Notes: a model not told the origin generated them from the letters alone. DNA of 64,000 nucleotides from Pantoea sp. WMus005 (GCF_013415305.1 NZ_JACBXU010000001.1:1488001-1552000); one strand, 5' to 3'; positions 37,678 to 48,301 are shown, counted from the first letter of the stretch. A program made the numbers and translations.

Positions 37678-40600
37678 AAGTATAAACTTTCCCTGTTTTT
37701 CCATCCCGAACAGATTTTATCCAATCCGAGGGGTAGTTTCTTGGCAGCAAAATTTGATCTGCGCCTCCAGAATATTTTGGAACATTGCTTAATGGAGGTT
37801 GTTCACCAACGAACCCTATATTCAATTTAGTGTTTTCAGGTACTTCTATCTGCGCTTCAAACTGTGTAGTACTCCACTTTTTATAAACAGCCGTTTCATT
37901 CCTACCCATATTCTGAACCGTTGTTGCATACCCACCATCCAGTTTTGCCTGCTCCTCCGTTCCGCCAAATTTCCTATAAAGTGTTACAGGTTTTTTAGTA
38001 ATCACTGTCTCATAATTACTTGATTTAAAAGTAGAAGATATAAAATCAGGGAGCGTATCTTTAGGAGCTAAAGCTAAGCTGCTATCTATCTTTGTCCCAA
38101 TACTTACTGCTTCACTTTGCACTGAATTTTGAGGTGGATTTATTTTTCCTGGGGGCAATCCGGTTTGGGCTGTTTTCTCTGTAATCTCCTTCATCCCATA
38201 AACCGCGCCACCAATCGCTGCCATGGTATGAACGCCAGTCATCGCGGTATAGAGGCCGTCTGCTGTTTCCTTACTCACGCCCCAGTTTTCAGCGATACGG
38301 CTGACGTTTGCCTCACGCTCCGCTTTCGCGTCCGCCGTGGCATACCGCCATATCAGGGCGTCGACCTGATCTTTTCCTTCCTTATAAATGCTGCCCATAT
38401 TGCCGATATACTGGCCGTCGAGTTGCTCGTCATAGCTTTTCGCCATCACTGCCAGTTCCTGCCGCATTCCCCGGCATGCTTCGGGAGACAGTCCTTTACA
38501 GGCTGAGTCTAATGCTGCATCGAATGCCTTATCTTTCGCATCAAGGTCACTGACTAACTGTTCTGCCTGCTGTTTCTTTTCTCCTTGAAGATACGGCAGC
38601 GACCATTTCGCATCCTGTCGCTGCTTCTCATCGTCAGCGTGCAGCGCATTATTCTCAACCGCATTTTTACCCGCCTGCGCGCCCGCCACCGCACCGCCCG
38701 TACTGTCTCCGGTAATGCCGCCCGCCAGGCCCGCCGCCAGCGTGCCCAGCGCGCTGATGGTCTGGCGCTGCTCCTCGCTCAGGTCCTCACGCTTAACCCC
38801 GGGATACATCTGCTGCGCGATGTACTCACCCATTACCGCGCCAGAAGCGCCCGCCAGTGCCGGATTGCCCGACGCGTACGCCGTCACCGCACCCACCACC
38901 GCGTGTGCTATCAGGTTCGCCTGAACGTTCACCACGTCCTTTCCGTCCGGGCCTTTCGTCGTCAGCTTATGAATCTGCTCCGCCAGGTACGGCGCGGCCG
39001 CACCGCTCAACGCCTGGGCCAGGTTACCCCCCGCCAGGCCCTGTATCGCCGCGGTCGCCGCACTGATACCCTGCTGCCACGCGCCGCCGGTTCCCAGGCC
39101 TGTAGCCAGCATCTCTCGGTTATACAGCGTCTGGTAAGCCTGCTGAACGATATCGCCCTGCGTCGGAACCTGACCCGGATTCGCCTTCTGCCACTCCGTT
39201 TTCGCTGCCGCCAGTTCGTCTGCTGAGACGTTTTTAATCGCGTCCGTCGCCTTCCGCGTCGCCGCTATCTCGCCCTGCGTCCGCGCGATATCCCCCGCCT
39301 GGCTGCCGATTTCCGCCAGCAGCTGCGCCGTCTCTATCCGCCGCTGCCCTTTCTCCTTATCGAAGATTTTATCCAGCCCCGGATTCGCACCCTCAGCAAT
39401 GCGGCTCAGGTCCGACACGTCCTGCGTCTGTTTCGCCTTATCGCGGATAACAATCGTGCCGTCGCTCACCGCCGCCTTCGTCACCGACGACGCGCTGCCG
39501 CTGCCGTTCAGCCCCGCCAGCAGGCCGTTCGCCATGTTCCCGGCAAACTGGCCGCCGATGCTGCCGCCGGTGCTCATCCCCACGCTCTGGTGCTCGGTTT
39601 TGTAGTCCGCGTGGTTCTCAATGTTGCTGAAGCCCAGCGTGCCGGTGTCGAGCCGGTTTTTATCCGCGGTCGCCGTCGAGCTGATGACCGCGCCGTTCAG
39701 CCGGGTGTGCTCACCCGCCGTCACGTCAAAGCCGCCCTTCCCGGCAAAGAGGCCGGTCTGCTCCGCCACGCTCTGCCAGTTGCTGTGCATTTTGTCCTGG
39801 CTGAGGTTGACGCTCGCCGATCCGGTCATCGAGCCGAAGGTGAAGCTGCCGCCCGCGCTGGCGTTCTGCTGCTTACTGTCGTAGCGGTCGCTGTCCTGTT
39901 CCGAGGTCAGCGTCAGGTTGCGGCCCGTGTCGACCTTCACGCTGTCGCCGCGCATCTGCGCTCCCGTCAGCGTGGTGTCGCGCCCGGCATTCAGGCTCAG
40001 CCCGTTGCCCGCCGTCAGCGTGGTCTCGGTGTGGGTCAGCCCGTTGCCGTTCTCGCGCCCCTTGCCCGCGTTGACGCTGGCCGAGATGCTGATGCCGTAA
40101 CCGCCCGATCCGGCGGTCAGGCCGATACCCAGGCTGCCGCCCTTGCTGCTGTTGGTGCTGTCGGTACGTTCGCTGTTCTGCGCCGACAGCAGGCTGATGT
40201 CGTTTTTCGCCGTCAGCCCAAGGTCACCGCCCGCCTGAAGCTGGCTGCCCTGCACGCGGATGTCGCCCGCGCTGCCCGGCTGTGCGCCGGTGGCGGTGAT
40301 GGCCAGGTTACCGCCCGCGCCCAGCGTGCTGCCCTGCGCCTCGCGGCTTTCGCTGCGGGTCTCGCTTTTCGATGACTGGCTGCCGTAAGAGAGGCTGATG
40401 CCGACCGAGCTGGTGGAGCCTTCGTCATAGCCTTTGTCGCCCGGCTTCAGGCCCGCGGCGGCGTTTCTGGCGTTCGCCGCGTCGGTCTGCGCGCCGTCCA
40501 TCTGGTAAGCCTGCGCGGCCTGGGCCGCCGTCAGCGCCGCTTTGGTGCCCTGCAGCGCCTTCAGCCGGTCATCGCCGCTCTCATCGGCGGTGCGGGCGGT

Positions 40601-43600
40601 CTGCACCGCCGTGTTCAGCGCCGCGCCCACCGTGCCGGACAGCGCCAGCGTCAGGCCGCTCTGTTTCTGCTCGGTCTTCGTCAGCGCGGTATGGCTGTTT
40701 TCGGCCGCGCTGACAGTGACGTCGCTGCCGCTCAGGGAGAGATCTTTACCGGCGATCACGTCGCTGCCGTGCACGGTAAGCTGGTTACCGGCGCTGAGGG
40801 TCACGCTGCCGTCGCTGCTGCCCACCGTGCTGCCGCGGCTGAGTGCGCCGCTGGCGTCGGTGCTGCTCTTCTGCATCGCCTGACCCACGGTGAAGCCGAT
40901 GCCGCCGGTGCCCATCAGGCCCGATTTTTTCTCCTCGCGCTGATGCACCTCAGTATTCGTTTCTGTGGCGGTTGTGATGCTGAGATCGCGGCCCGCGGTC
41001 AGCGCCACGTCCTGCGTGCCGGCGACGTTGCTGCCGGTCACGGCAACGTCGCGGCCCGCCTGAAGCCGGACGCTGTCGCCGCTCAGCGTGGTGCCGAGCG
41101 CCTCGCTGCTGTGCAGCTCGTCGTGGGTTTCCAGGCTGCTGCCCGACAGCAGCCCTTTGCTGGTCTGCTTACTGTGTTCGGTGAGATCGGTCCGGCTGTT
41201 GCCCGCGCTGAGCACGATGTCGCGTCCCGCAATGGCAGTCAATGCGCCGCCCGCCGTGACGTCCGCGGCGGTGGCGCGGATATCCTGTCCGGCACTCAGC
41301 TCCAGCGCGCCACCGGCGGTGATACGCGTCCCGGCATCGCTCTGCTGTGACAGGCGACGGTAGTTATCGCTGTTCCAGCTGTCGTTTTCACTGTGCTGCG
41401 TACTGAGAGTGCCGAGCGTCAGGTCATTGCCCGCATGGATCGTCGTTGTGCTCTTCTTTCCGGTGTTGCCGATATCGCTGGCGGCCAGATTAATGTTGTT
41501 CAGCGCGCTCAGCGTCAGGGCACCATCGGTGCCCTGCACGTAGATACCGGCCGGACGATCGATCCAGCGGTCAGTGCCGTCGCCGCGCAGCGTGGACTGG
41601 CTGGTGATGTCGCGCCCCGCCAGCAGCGTAACCTGACTGCCGCCGCGAATTGTACCGCCGAGGTTAGTGATATCCTGCCGTGCGGTGAGATTCACCGTGT
41701 TGCCGCTGATGTAGCCGCTGTTGGTCAGCGACTGTGCCGTCAGTTGCGTCACGTCGCGCCCCTTGATGGTGCCGCTGTTGGTGATGTCGTTGCGGGCCGC
41801 CAGCGCCACGCTACCGCCCCCGATCAACGCGCCGTCGCCGGTTAAGTCACCCTGCTTCACCTTCGCATACATTTGCGGCACCAGCACCGTCTGCTGTGTG
41901 CCATCCGGCAGCGTAACGGTCCGATTCACCAGCCAGACGATATCGCTGGTGAGCAGTGCCATCTGAGCCGGAGTCAGTGCCACGCCCGGAACCAGCTGGT
42001 ACGCTTTGGCAAAGGCTACCCCATTATTCATTAGCCCGCGATACTGATCTTCATCGCTGCTATACCCGCTGATATAGCGATTGCCGGTCATCTGAATAAT
42101 CTGATCGCGCACCAGACGCTGTTCGTAATAACCATCGCCCAGTCGTTTCAGGATCAGGCTGCTGTCGCTGATCAGAGCGTTCTGCATATAGTCGCTGCTG
42201 AGCCACTGCTTCTGATTGACAAAGCGTGGATCGGTCTCGACCAGGTAGTGACTGTCGCTGCCGGGCTGCAACTGATAAAGGCTGTTATCCGGCAGACGGA
42301 TATCCGGTGAGACGGTGCGGATCACGGGTGTAATGGTCTGTCCGTCGACCACCGTGGCGGGCAGCGTCAGCGAGAACTGCTGTCCGGCAGGTAACAGCAG
42401 TGGCCGGTCTTTGAGGCTTCCAAGCTTGTCCAGCGTCAGCGCACTGTCATAGCGTAATCCGGCTGGCAACAATGTACTGCCGCTATCCGTGGCGTTCAGC
42501 GCCACGGCCGTCACCGCCTGCTGGACGGCAGGCTTGCCAATGCTGGCAGCCTGCGCAGTGACGCCCTGCTGCTGCCGGTTGCCGGTCTGGTAGCCCTTGC
42601 CCTGCGGTGCGGCGTTCGCCTGCCAGCTAAGGGTCTGCAGATCGATGGTCTCCGTCACGTGTGCCGGGCGATAGGTTTTCCGATCCTTGCCCTGGGAGGT
42701 TTCGGTTCCGCCAAATTTCTTTTTCTTCTTCTTCGCATACCAGCGCACTGATTTCCCGTCGTCCGTGGTGACACGCGTTCCTTTCGTCGCCTGATTATTC
42801 AGCTCGCCTATCTTACCGCCCAGCACGGCACCCGCGACAATCTGGCTGTCATGGTTGTTGAGGCGGCCGGCGCTAAAGGTCATATTACCACCCGACAGGA
42901 TTTTGCCCGGATCGCTCTCTTTGATCTGGGTTTCCTTCACTATCCGCCGGTAGTCATACTCATAAAACTCGCTGCCGCTGGTGCCGTCCGGCATTTTTGC
43001 CGTGTGTACGCCATATTTATTTTTTTTGCTAATGTCTACTTTGGCCCAGTCAAAACGGTCGGTGTGGCCTCTGAGTACTGCGTCATGGTGCTGGCTATCT
43101 TCGGTTTTAACGACCTGCGTGGTCAGGTGGCGGTTGGTGTTATTAATTTCCGCCATACTGATCGTGGCATCCTGTCCGGCCTCAATCGTTGCACCATCAT
43201 TGTTGAGCTGCTGCCCCTGTCCTGTGGCCTGATAGTTCGCATCCAGCTGGCCGCCAATATGCAGATCACCATCACTGTAGATCAGCGCATGGTCGCGGTT
43301 GTTCAGGGTGCCCGCCGCAATATCCATTCGCTGACGTGCAGCAATCACCGCCGCTTTGCCGCCTTCGCTGAGGTTGTTGAGCAGCACGGCCGCAATGGCG
43401 ACATGATCGCCGAATATACGGCCGGTGCCGCTGTTATTCAGGACACCCGCCACCAGATGTGTCAGGCCACCGTCAATCAGACCACGATTATTGAGGGTAT
43501 CCGCTGCCGTGATGTGGGTCTCCCCGCCGCTGATCTCGCCGTTTTTCTGATTGTTGATGTTGTGTGCAGTGAGGAATAACGCCTGCTGACCCGCGAGGGT

Positions 43601-46600
43601 GCCATCATTGGTGACGTTGCCGCCCGCCGCCAGGCGTAGCGTGCCGTTGGCTTTAACCTCTGAGAGGTTATGGAAATCACCCGACAGCGTGATGCCGAGA
43701 TTACCCTGCGACAACACCTGCCCGTCACCACTCAGCGCAGCCGCGCTGATCTGTGCCTCTTTATCAGCAATCAGCGTGCCCTTCTGATTGTTGATGGAGA
43801 GCGCCTGGGCCTGCGACCTGTCCTGAATAATCAGCGTATCTGCTGATGAGATCAGCCCGCTAACGTTATTCAGCGCCTGTTGCACGGTGAGTGCCAGCCG
43901 CTGTTTTGCGCGCAGTGCGCCCTGGTTGTTGTCCAGCGAGACGGTTTCGAGGGTTAAACTGCCCGCTTCAATCCCTTTGCCGTTCTGTCGGGTATCGCGG
44001 TTGATTAGCGATGGCGTGGAGATCGTCATCTGCTGGCCGCCCTGAATCAGCCCGCTGCGGTTATCCAGCTGCTGGCTCAGCGACAGTGCGCCGTTGCCAA
44101 CGCTTTGTACCAGGCCGTCATTGTTGACCAACTGACCCGCCGTCAGCGACAGCGTGCCTGCCGAAAGGAGTCTGCCCGTCTGATTAAGCAGTGCATTCTG
44201 TCCCGCATTGAGTGTCAGATCGTTGCCGCCCTGCATCTGCCCCTGCTGATTATCCACCGAACCACTGTCGATATGAAGGTTGCCGGCACTGGCGATCAGT
44301 CCGCGCTGGTTAGTCAGCGTCTGGCCTGTCGTGTTAAGGATGATATCCCCCGCCGACTGCAGTTTCCCGTCGCTGTTGTTCAGCGCCTGGCCGTTGAACG
44401 TCAGTCCGCTATTGCCTGCAACCTGCCCCTGACTGTTGTTGAGTTGGCTGGCACTGAGCGATGCCTGCTGTCCGGCGGCAATAAAGCCGGTCTGGTTATC
44501 AATCGCGCCGCTGCGCAGATCCAGACTGTTCAGGGCAACGATGCCGCGCTGGCTACTGCTGTCGCGATTGATCAAAGCATGGCCCTGGGTATCCAGCATC
44601 ATGTCGTTACCGGCCTGTAACAGACCGCCCTGATTTTGTAGCTCGCCGCTGGTGAGATCGAGTCGTCCTTTACCGCCCGACAGCGTGCCGGACTGGTTGT
44701 TGATATCGCCCGTCACAACCTGCGCGCCGGTAAAACCGGTGATAAAGCCGCGCAGGTTATCCAGCGTGCCGCTATAGAGCTTCAGGATGCCGGCGCTGAA
44801 CAGGCCACCTGCGGTTCCACTGTCGCGGTTAATCAGATTGTTGCCGTGGGTATCCAGATTAAGATCGCCACCCGACTCAATCCTGCCTGCACGGTTGTTG
44901 AGCAGCCCGCTATCCAGTTGCAGCGTGCCTTTAGCGCCCAGCTGACCCTGCTGATGATCAAAGGTCTGTTGGTGGGTGTCGATAAGGATATTCTGTCCCA
45001 GCATCACGCCATTACGGCCATCGATCTGGCCGCTGGAAAGGCGCAGATCGCCGCCTGCAACGAGTCCGCCGTGCTCACCGCTGTCGCGGTTAATGAGTTC
45101 GCCGCCCTGGGTGTTGACTGAAAGCGCCTCACCTGACTGAAGCAGGCCGCGCTGGTTATCAATGCGATTGCTTTCCAGCGTCAGCTCATGATCGGCATTA
45201 ATAATTCCATCAGCGTTGTTCAGTGCTCCGCTGTTGAGCTGCAGATTACCCGCCGAGACCAGCGAGCCGCTGCTGTTGTCGATATCACCACTGCTGACAT
45301 GCAGATTCGCGCCCGCAGCAACGGCACCTGATGCCGCGTTGTTCAGTGCCTCTCCGTGCGTATTCAGCTGCATATCTCCGGCAGACTGCAGTCGCCCGCC
45401 GCGGTTATCCAGCGCGCCGCTGTTCAGTTCCAGATTTCCTCTGGCACTGATCAGACCCGACCTGAAATCAGCAGCCTGACCCTGGGTATCGATCAGCAGG
45501 TTCTGTCCCTGAATAATTCCCTGGTTGCCCGCAATCGTTCCGGTGGAGAGTTGCAGATCGCCACGTGCCACAATGCCGCCGCGATCGCCGCTGTCGCTAG
45601 TGATTAGCTGCGCGCCATGCGTATCCAGTGACAGCGCCTGACCCGATTGTAATAAGCCTCGCTGATTGTCGAGCGCACCCGTCTTCAGCGTCAGCGCGCC
45701 ATCCGACATCAGGATGCCGTCAATGTTGGTCAGCGGGCCGCTATTGATGTTGGTTGCCGAGGCAGCGGCGATGACGCCGTTCTGGTTATCCAGGTCGCCA
45801 CTGTTCAGGCGTAATGCGCCACCGCTGATGATTCCTGTTTTGCCACTGTCACGATTATTCAGCGCCTGCCCGTGGGTGTCGAGCGCAAGGTCACCGCCTG
45901 ACTGGATCAGGCCGGTATGATTGTCTGTTTTGCCACTGGAAATGCTGAGATCGGTAGCCGCTACCAGATTGCCGCTGGTATTGTTCAGTTCACCCTGCTG
46001 CGTGTCGATGGCTACGCCGTGACCGAGTACGCTTCCACGCTGATTCTCCAGCGCCTGACTGCGCAGGGTGACCTGCTGGCCCGCGTCGATGCGACCCTGG
46101 GTGTTATCAATAGTCTCACGGGTCTTCAGCATAGCGTCACCGCCGGTTGAGGCGATAAGACCCTGCTGATTGTTAAGACGTGCGCCGGTGAGTTGCAGAT
46201 TGCGGCTGGCCTGCATTGCACCCTGCGCGTTCGTCAGGGTCTCCTGAACCTGCAGTTGCAGATCGCCGATGCCCGCCGCCAGCAACGTGCCACTACTGTT
46301 ATCCAGGCTGCCTGAGGCGAGATTAAGGTTACCGCCGCTCTCTATCCGTCCACCGTGATTGTCTGCATCACCTGAAACCGCAATGGTCATCTCACCAGTG
46401 CCGCGCTGCGACAGCAGACCCTGCCGGTGATCCAGCGTACCCGCTGTTAGCGTCAGCGCCTCTGCCTGGGTATGCCCTTCTGAGAGGTCAAGACGGTCGC
46501 CGCTGAGCGTTAACGCACCCGCTGACAGCAGATTGCCCTGATTCCCGTCCAGCCGGGTCGCATTGAGGTTCAGCGCGCCATTATTGCCCGCCAGCTGCAC

Positions 46601-48301
46601 CGTGCCGCCCTGATTATCGAGGCATGGCGTATCGAGTTGCAGCGAATCGCCGTTACCTGCGATGAGTCCGCCGCGGTTTTCAATGTGCTGAGCCTGTAGC
46701 CGGGTATCACCTTCATTGCTCAGCGTGCCCTGATTGTTGAGCAATGAACCGGTGGCGATCGTCAGGGCTTCGCGGTTTTGCTGACGCAGCAGACCGCGAT
46801 TGTTACTGACGTTTTGTGCCGTTATCGCCAGGCTGCCAGCGGCCAGTTTGCCGTCGTCATTGTTAAGCGCTGTCGCGGCCTGGATTCCCAGCGTGCGGCC
46901 CGCTACCGTTGCGCCTTTGGTGCTGATATCTGCCTGCGTAGAAGTCAGTGCGATGACATAGGCGGAAGTCTGACTCCCGCTAACATCGACCCGGCTGCCC
47001 CGCGCCTGAATCTGGTCGTGCGCCAGGTTTTTACCCTGCGCTTTAAGCTCGCCCTGGCTGGTCAGCAGTAAACTGCCGGGCTGGCTCAGGGTATCGTTGC
47101 CATCAACGCCTGCCGCAAGCGTGCTTTCAGCGGAGCTCTGAAGGGTGCTGGCGGAGAGCGTCGCGTTACGGCCCGCGCTCACCAGCCCGCTGTTGCGCAG
47201 CGTGCCGCTGGACGTCAGCGTGACATCCTGCTGTGATACGATGTTGCCGCGGTTATCCTGGTCACCCGTGCTGGCTATCTGCAGTGCGGCCTGGCTTTGC
47301 AGCGTACCGCTGTTTTCCAGTCTGCCATCCACGCTCAGGTGCAGCTCACCGGCGCTGGCACCCAGCTCACCGGCATTCCGCACGCCAACCCCTTTTTCAG
47401 TGCCGGTCAGGGTAATTTTATGGGCATACATACCGCCAATCGCCGCGACGTCGAGTGCAAACTCAGGCCGTGTCGTCCCATTATCCGCTTTTACTGTGGT
47501 GACGTTGCCTTCAGCTGCCACCTGGTTCCTGCCTGTAACCACATTCAGTTCACGGGCATGAACTTTTGCGTTAACCGCGACCGACTGCGCAATAATCTGG
47601 GTGTAGTCCGCATCACTGTCATTCAGGCCCTGACCTTCGATATTGATGCGTCCGCCATTCACATCGAAGCCTTTGAGCTGACCGTTTTCAATCAGCGCCT
47701 GTCCGGTAGTTAGCGTGTTGCGGCTGGCGTTGATAAATCCGCAGCCGTTACAGGTAATGCCTGAGGGGTTAGCGATGACGACGGCAGCCCGTTTACCCGC
47801 CACTTCGATAAACCCGTTCAGCTGGCTGGGATTACGACTGTTCACTTCGTTGAGGATGACCGTCGCTTCCTGCTTTGACAGCCACGGGTTAGCCGCCACC
47901 ATCCCACCCAGTTGAGTGGCGGTATTCTGATGACTGTTGTTCAGGATTGCGCCGCGCGCGTCGACGTCGAGCTGGCTGTACTGATTGCGGGAAACACCCT
48001 GGCTGTTGGGCGTCTGAATGTTGATTTGCGGCAGACCGTTGGCCGTCGCCATAACGGTAGGCTTCTGGCTGCCCGGCGCGCTGCTGTCTGCCACAATACC
48101 GGCCTGCACCGGCAGACTGACCACACCCGCCGCCAGCCAGAGTGCAAAACTGAGCGGAGAGATCCGCACCCTTGCCTCAGTGTCTGAGGTACGTTTCGGG
48201 CAGCGGGCAACGCGCGAATAGCCGCTGCGGGTGATGTCAGACACCACCATTAACATGCCGCGAACCCGGTTGAAGATAAGTCGATAGCAAAGTTTATTCA
48301 T
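37628..48301 (-). CDS. cdiA: CdiA contact-dependent inhibition toxin/filamentous hemagglutinin
   Basis: This 3,557-residue TpsA exoprotein is exported by CdiB and displays a toxin tip to neighbouring cells. ATG 48301 gives the ESPR start MNKLCYRLIFNRVRGML. Layout: extended signal 1-~68; TPS domain ~69-300 (NPSGITCNGCGFINASRNTL); FHA-1 repeats ~330-1700; receptor-binding/YP region ~1700-2150 (LVETDPRFVNQKQWLSSDYM, and a run of six Lys in YAKKKKKKFGG); FHA-2 ~2150-2900; pre-toxin domain ending at VENN (3215-3218); CT of 339 residues. The CT has an entry region (ACKGLSPEACRG) and a toxin domain with LYRKFGGTEEQAKLDGGYAT, GGADQILLPRNYPSDWIKS and KVYTYDEFKKTFPEQ. That pattern vaguely recalls ADP-ribosyltransferase-type toxins, but I cannot assign it. 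Confidence 0.93.
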   Translation of the reverse strand: MNKLCYRLIFNRVRGMLMVVSDITRSGYSRVARCPKRTSDTEARVRISPLSFALWLAAGVVSLPVQAGIVADSSAPGSQKPTVMATANGLPQINIQTPNSQGVSRNQYSQLDVDARGAILNNSHQNTATQLGGMVAANPWLSKQEATVILNEVNSRNPSQLNGFIEVAGKRAAVVIANPSGITCNGCGFINASRNTLTTGQALIENGQLKGFDVNGGRINIEGQGLNDSDADYTQIIAQSVAVNAKVHARELNVVTGRNQVAAEGNVTTVKADNGTTRPEFALDVAAIGGMYAHKITLTGTEKGVGVRNAGELGASAGELHLSVDGRLENSGTLQSQAALQIASTGDQDNRGNIVSQQDVTLTSSGTLRNSGLVSAGRNATLSASTLQSSAESTLAAGVDGNDTLSQPGSLLLTSQGELKAQGKNLAHDQIQARGSRVDVSGSQTSAYVIALTSTQADISTKGATVAGRTLGIQAATALNNDDGKLAAGSLAITAQNVSNNRGLLRQQNREALTIATGSLLNNQGTLSNEGDTRLQAQHIENRGGLIAGNGDSLQLDTPCLDNQGGTVQLAGNNGALNLNATRLDGNQGNLLSAGALTLSGDRLDLSEGHTQAEALTLTAGTLDHRQGLLSQRGTGEMTIAVSGDADNHGGRIESGGNLNLASGSLDNSSGTLLAAGIGDLQLQVQETLTNAQGAMQASRNLQLTGARLNNQQGLIASTGGDAMLKTRETIDNTQGRIDAGQQVTLRSQALENQRGSVLGHGVAIDTQQGELNNTSGNLVAATDLSISSGKTDNHTGLIQSGGDLALDTHGQALNNRDSGKTGIISGGALRLNSGDLDNQNGVIAAASATNINSGPLTNIDGILMSDGALTLKTGALDNQRGLLQSGQALSLDTHGAQLITSDSGDRGGIVARGDLQLSTGTIAGNQGIIQGQNLLIDTQGQAADFRSGLISARGNLELNSGALDNRGGRLQSAGDMQLNTHGEALNNAASGAVAAGANLHVSSGDIDNSSGSLVSAGNLQLNSGALNNADGIINADHELTLESNRIDNQRGLLQSGEALSVNTQGGELINRDSGEHGGLVAGGDLRLSSGQIDGRNGVMLGQNILIDTHQQTFDHQQGQLGAKGTLQLDSGLLNNRAGRIESGGDLNLDTHGNNLINRDSGTAGGLFSAGILKLYSGTLDNLRGFITGFTGAQVVTGDINNQSGTLSGGKGRLDLTSGELQNQGGLLQAGNDMMLDTQGHALINRDSSSQRGIVALNSLDLRSGAIDNQTGFIAAGQQASLSASQLNNSQGQVAGNSGLTFNGQALNNSDGKLQSAGDIILNTTGQTLTNQRGLIASAGNLHIDSGSVDNQQGQMQGGNDLTLNAGQNALLNQTGRLLSAGTLSLTAGQLVNNDGLVQSVGNGALSLSQQLDNRSGLIQGGQQMTISTPSLINRDTRQNGKGIEAGSLTLETVSLDNNQGALRAKQRLALTVQQALNNVSGLISSADTLIIQDRSQAQALSINNQKGTLIADKEAQISAAALSGDGQVLSQGNLGITLSGDFHNLSEVKANGTLRLAAGGNVTNDGTLAGQQALFLTAHNINNQKNGEISGGETHITAADTLNNRGLIDGGLTHLVAGVLNNSGTGRIFGDHVAIAAVLLNNLSEGGKAAVIAARQRMDIAAGTLNNRDHALIYSDGDLHIGGQLDANYQATGQGQQLNNDGATIEAGQDATISMAEINNTNRHLTTQVVKTEDSQHHDAVLRGHTDRFDWAKVDISKKNKYGVHTAKMPDGTSGSEFYEYDYRRIVKETQIKESDPGKILSGGNMTFSAGRLNNHDSQIVAGAVLGGKIGELNNQATKGTRVTTDDGKSVRWYAKKKKKKFGGTETSQGKDRKTYRPAHVTETIDLQTLSWQANAAPQGKGYQTGNRQQQGVTAQAASIGKPAVQQAVTAVALNATDSGSTLLPAGLRYDSALTLDKLGSLKDRPLLLPAGQQFSLTLPATVVDGQTITPVIRTVSPDIRLPDNSLYQLQPGSDSHYLVETDPRFVNQKQWLSSDYMQNALISDSSLILKRLGDGYYEQRLVRDQIIQMTGNRYISGYSSDEDQYRGLMNNGVAFAKAYQLVPGVALTPAQMALLTSDIVWLVNRTVTLPDGTQQTVLVPQMYAKVKQGDLTGDGALIGGGSVALAARNDITNSGTIKGRDVTQLTAQSLTNSGYISGNTVNLTARQDITNLGGTIRGGSQVTLLAGRDITSQSTLRGDGTDRWIDRPAGIYVQGTDGALTLSALNNINLAASDIGNTGKKSTTTIHAGNDLTLGTLSTQHSENDSWNSDNYRRLSQQSDAGTRITAGGALELSAGQDIRATAADVTAGGALTAIAGRDIVLSAGNSRTDLTEHSKQTSKGLLSGSSLETHDELHSSEALGTTLSGDSVRLQAGRDVAVTGSNVAGTQDVALTAGRDLSITTATETNTEVHQREEKKSGLMGTGGIGFTVGQAMQKSSTDASGALSRGSTVGSSDGSVTLSAGNQLTVHGSDVIAGKDLSLSGSDVTVSAAENSHTALTKTEQKQSGLTLALSGTVGAALNTAVQTARTADESGDDRLKALQGTKAALTAAQAAQAYQMDGAQTDAANARNAAAGLKPGDKGYDEGSTSSVGISLSYGSQSSKSETRSESREAQGSTLGAGGNLAITATGAQPGSAGDIRVQGSQLQAGGDLGLTAKNDISLLSAQNSERTDSTNSSKGGSLGIGLTAGSGGYGISISASVNAGKGRENGNGLTHTETTLTAGNGLSLNAGRDTTLTGAQMRGDSVKVDTGRNLTLTSEQDSDRYDSKQQNASAGGSFTFGSMTGSASVNLSQDKMHSNWQSVAEQTGLFAGKGGFDVTAGEHTRLNGAVISSTATADKNRLDTGTLGFSNIENHADYKTEHQSVGMSTGGSIGGQFAGNMANGLLAGLNGSGSASSVTKAAVSDGTIVIRDKAKQTQDVSDLSRIAEGANPGLDKIFDKEKGQRRIETAQLLAEIGSQAGDIARTQGEIAATRKATDAIKNVSADELAAAKTEWQKANPGQVPTQGDIVQQAYQTLYNREMLATGLGTGGAWQQGISAATAAIQGLAGGNLAQALSGAAAPYLAEQIHKLTTKGPDGKDVVNVQANLIAHAVVGAVTAYASGNPALAGASGAVMGEYIAQQMYPGVKREDLSEEQRQTISALGTLAAGLAGGITGDSTGGAVAGAQAGKNAVENNALHADDEKQRQDAKWSLPYLQGEKKQQAEQLVSDLDAKDKAFDAALDSACKGLSPEACRGMRQELAVMAKSYDEQLDGQYIGNMGSIYKEGKDQVDALIWRYATADAKAEREANVSRIAENWGVSKETADGLYTAMTGVHTMAAIGGAVYGMKEITEKTAQTGLPPGKINPPQNSVQSEAVSIGTKIDSSLALAPKDTLPDFISSTFKSSNYETVITKKPVTLYRKFGGTEEQAKLDGGYATTVQNMGRNETAVYKKWSTTQFEAQIEVPENTKLNIGFVGEQPPLSNVPKYSGGADQILLPRNYPSDWIKSVRDGKTGKVYTYDEFKKTFPEQLSRGK
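38648..39324 (-). repeat. Block A copy inside cdiA (pre-toxin domain)
   Basis: The cdiA counterpart of 36500-37170; see that entry. It encodes the pre-toxin (VENN) domain from AEIGSQAGDIARTQGE to KNAVENN. Confidence 0.9.
43200..47300 (-). repeat. FHA-1 filament repeats of cdiA, with ~510-bp higher-order period
   Basis: Tandem degenerate repeats of about 20-25 residues (consensus near LDNQ.G.L.SGGDL.L.TG) build the beta-helical shaft. A larger unit is visible: the stretch ending QRGLLQSGQALSLDTHG near 45640 recurs as QRGLLQSGEALSVNTQG near 45130, with matching flanks (RDSG..GG(I/L)VA.GDL.LS.G, then GQN(L/I)LIDT). The offset is about 510 nt. Confidence 0.75.

Noticed and set aside
39590-40375. 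Long open frame on the plus strand inside cdiA (and similar ones at 40691-41350, 42851-43579)
   Set aside because: They lie antisense to the repeat-rich cdiA, mirror its composition, and have no RBS or recognisable domain. They are by-products of high GC and repeats.
43200-47300. CRISPR-like regular repeats
   Set aside because: The periodicity is coding FHA repeat in one continuous frame; repeat units vary throughout and there are no unique spacers.
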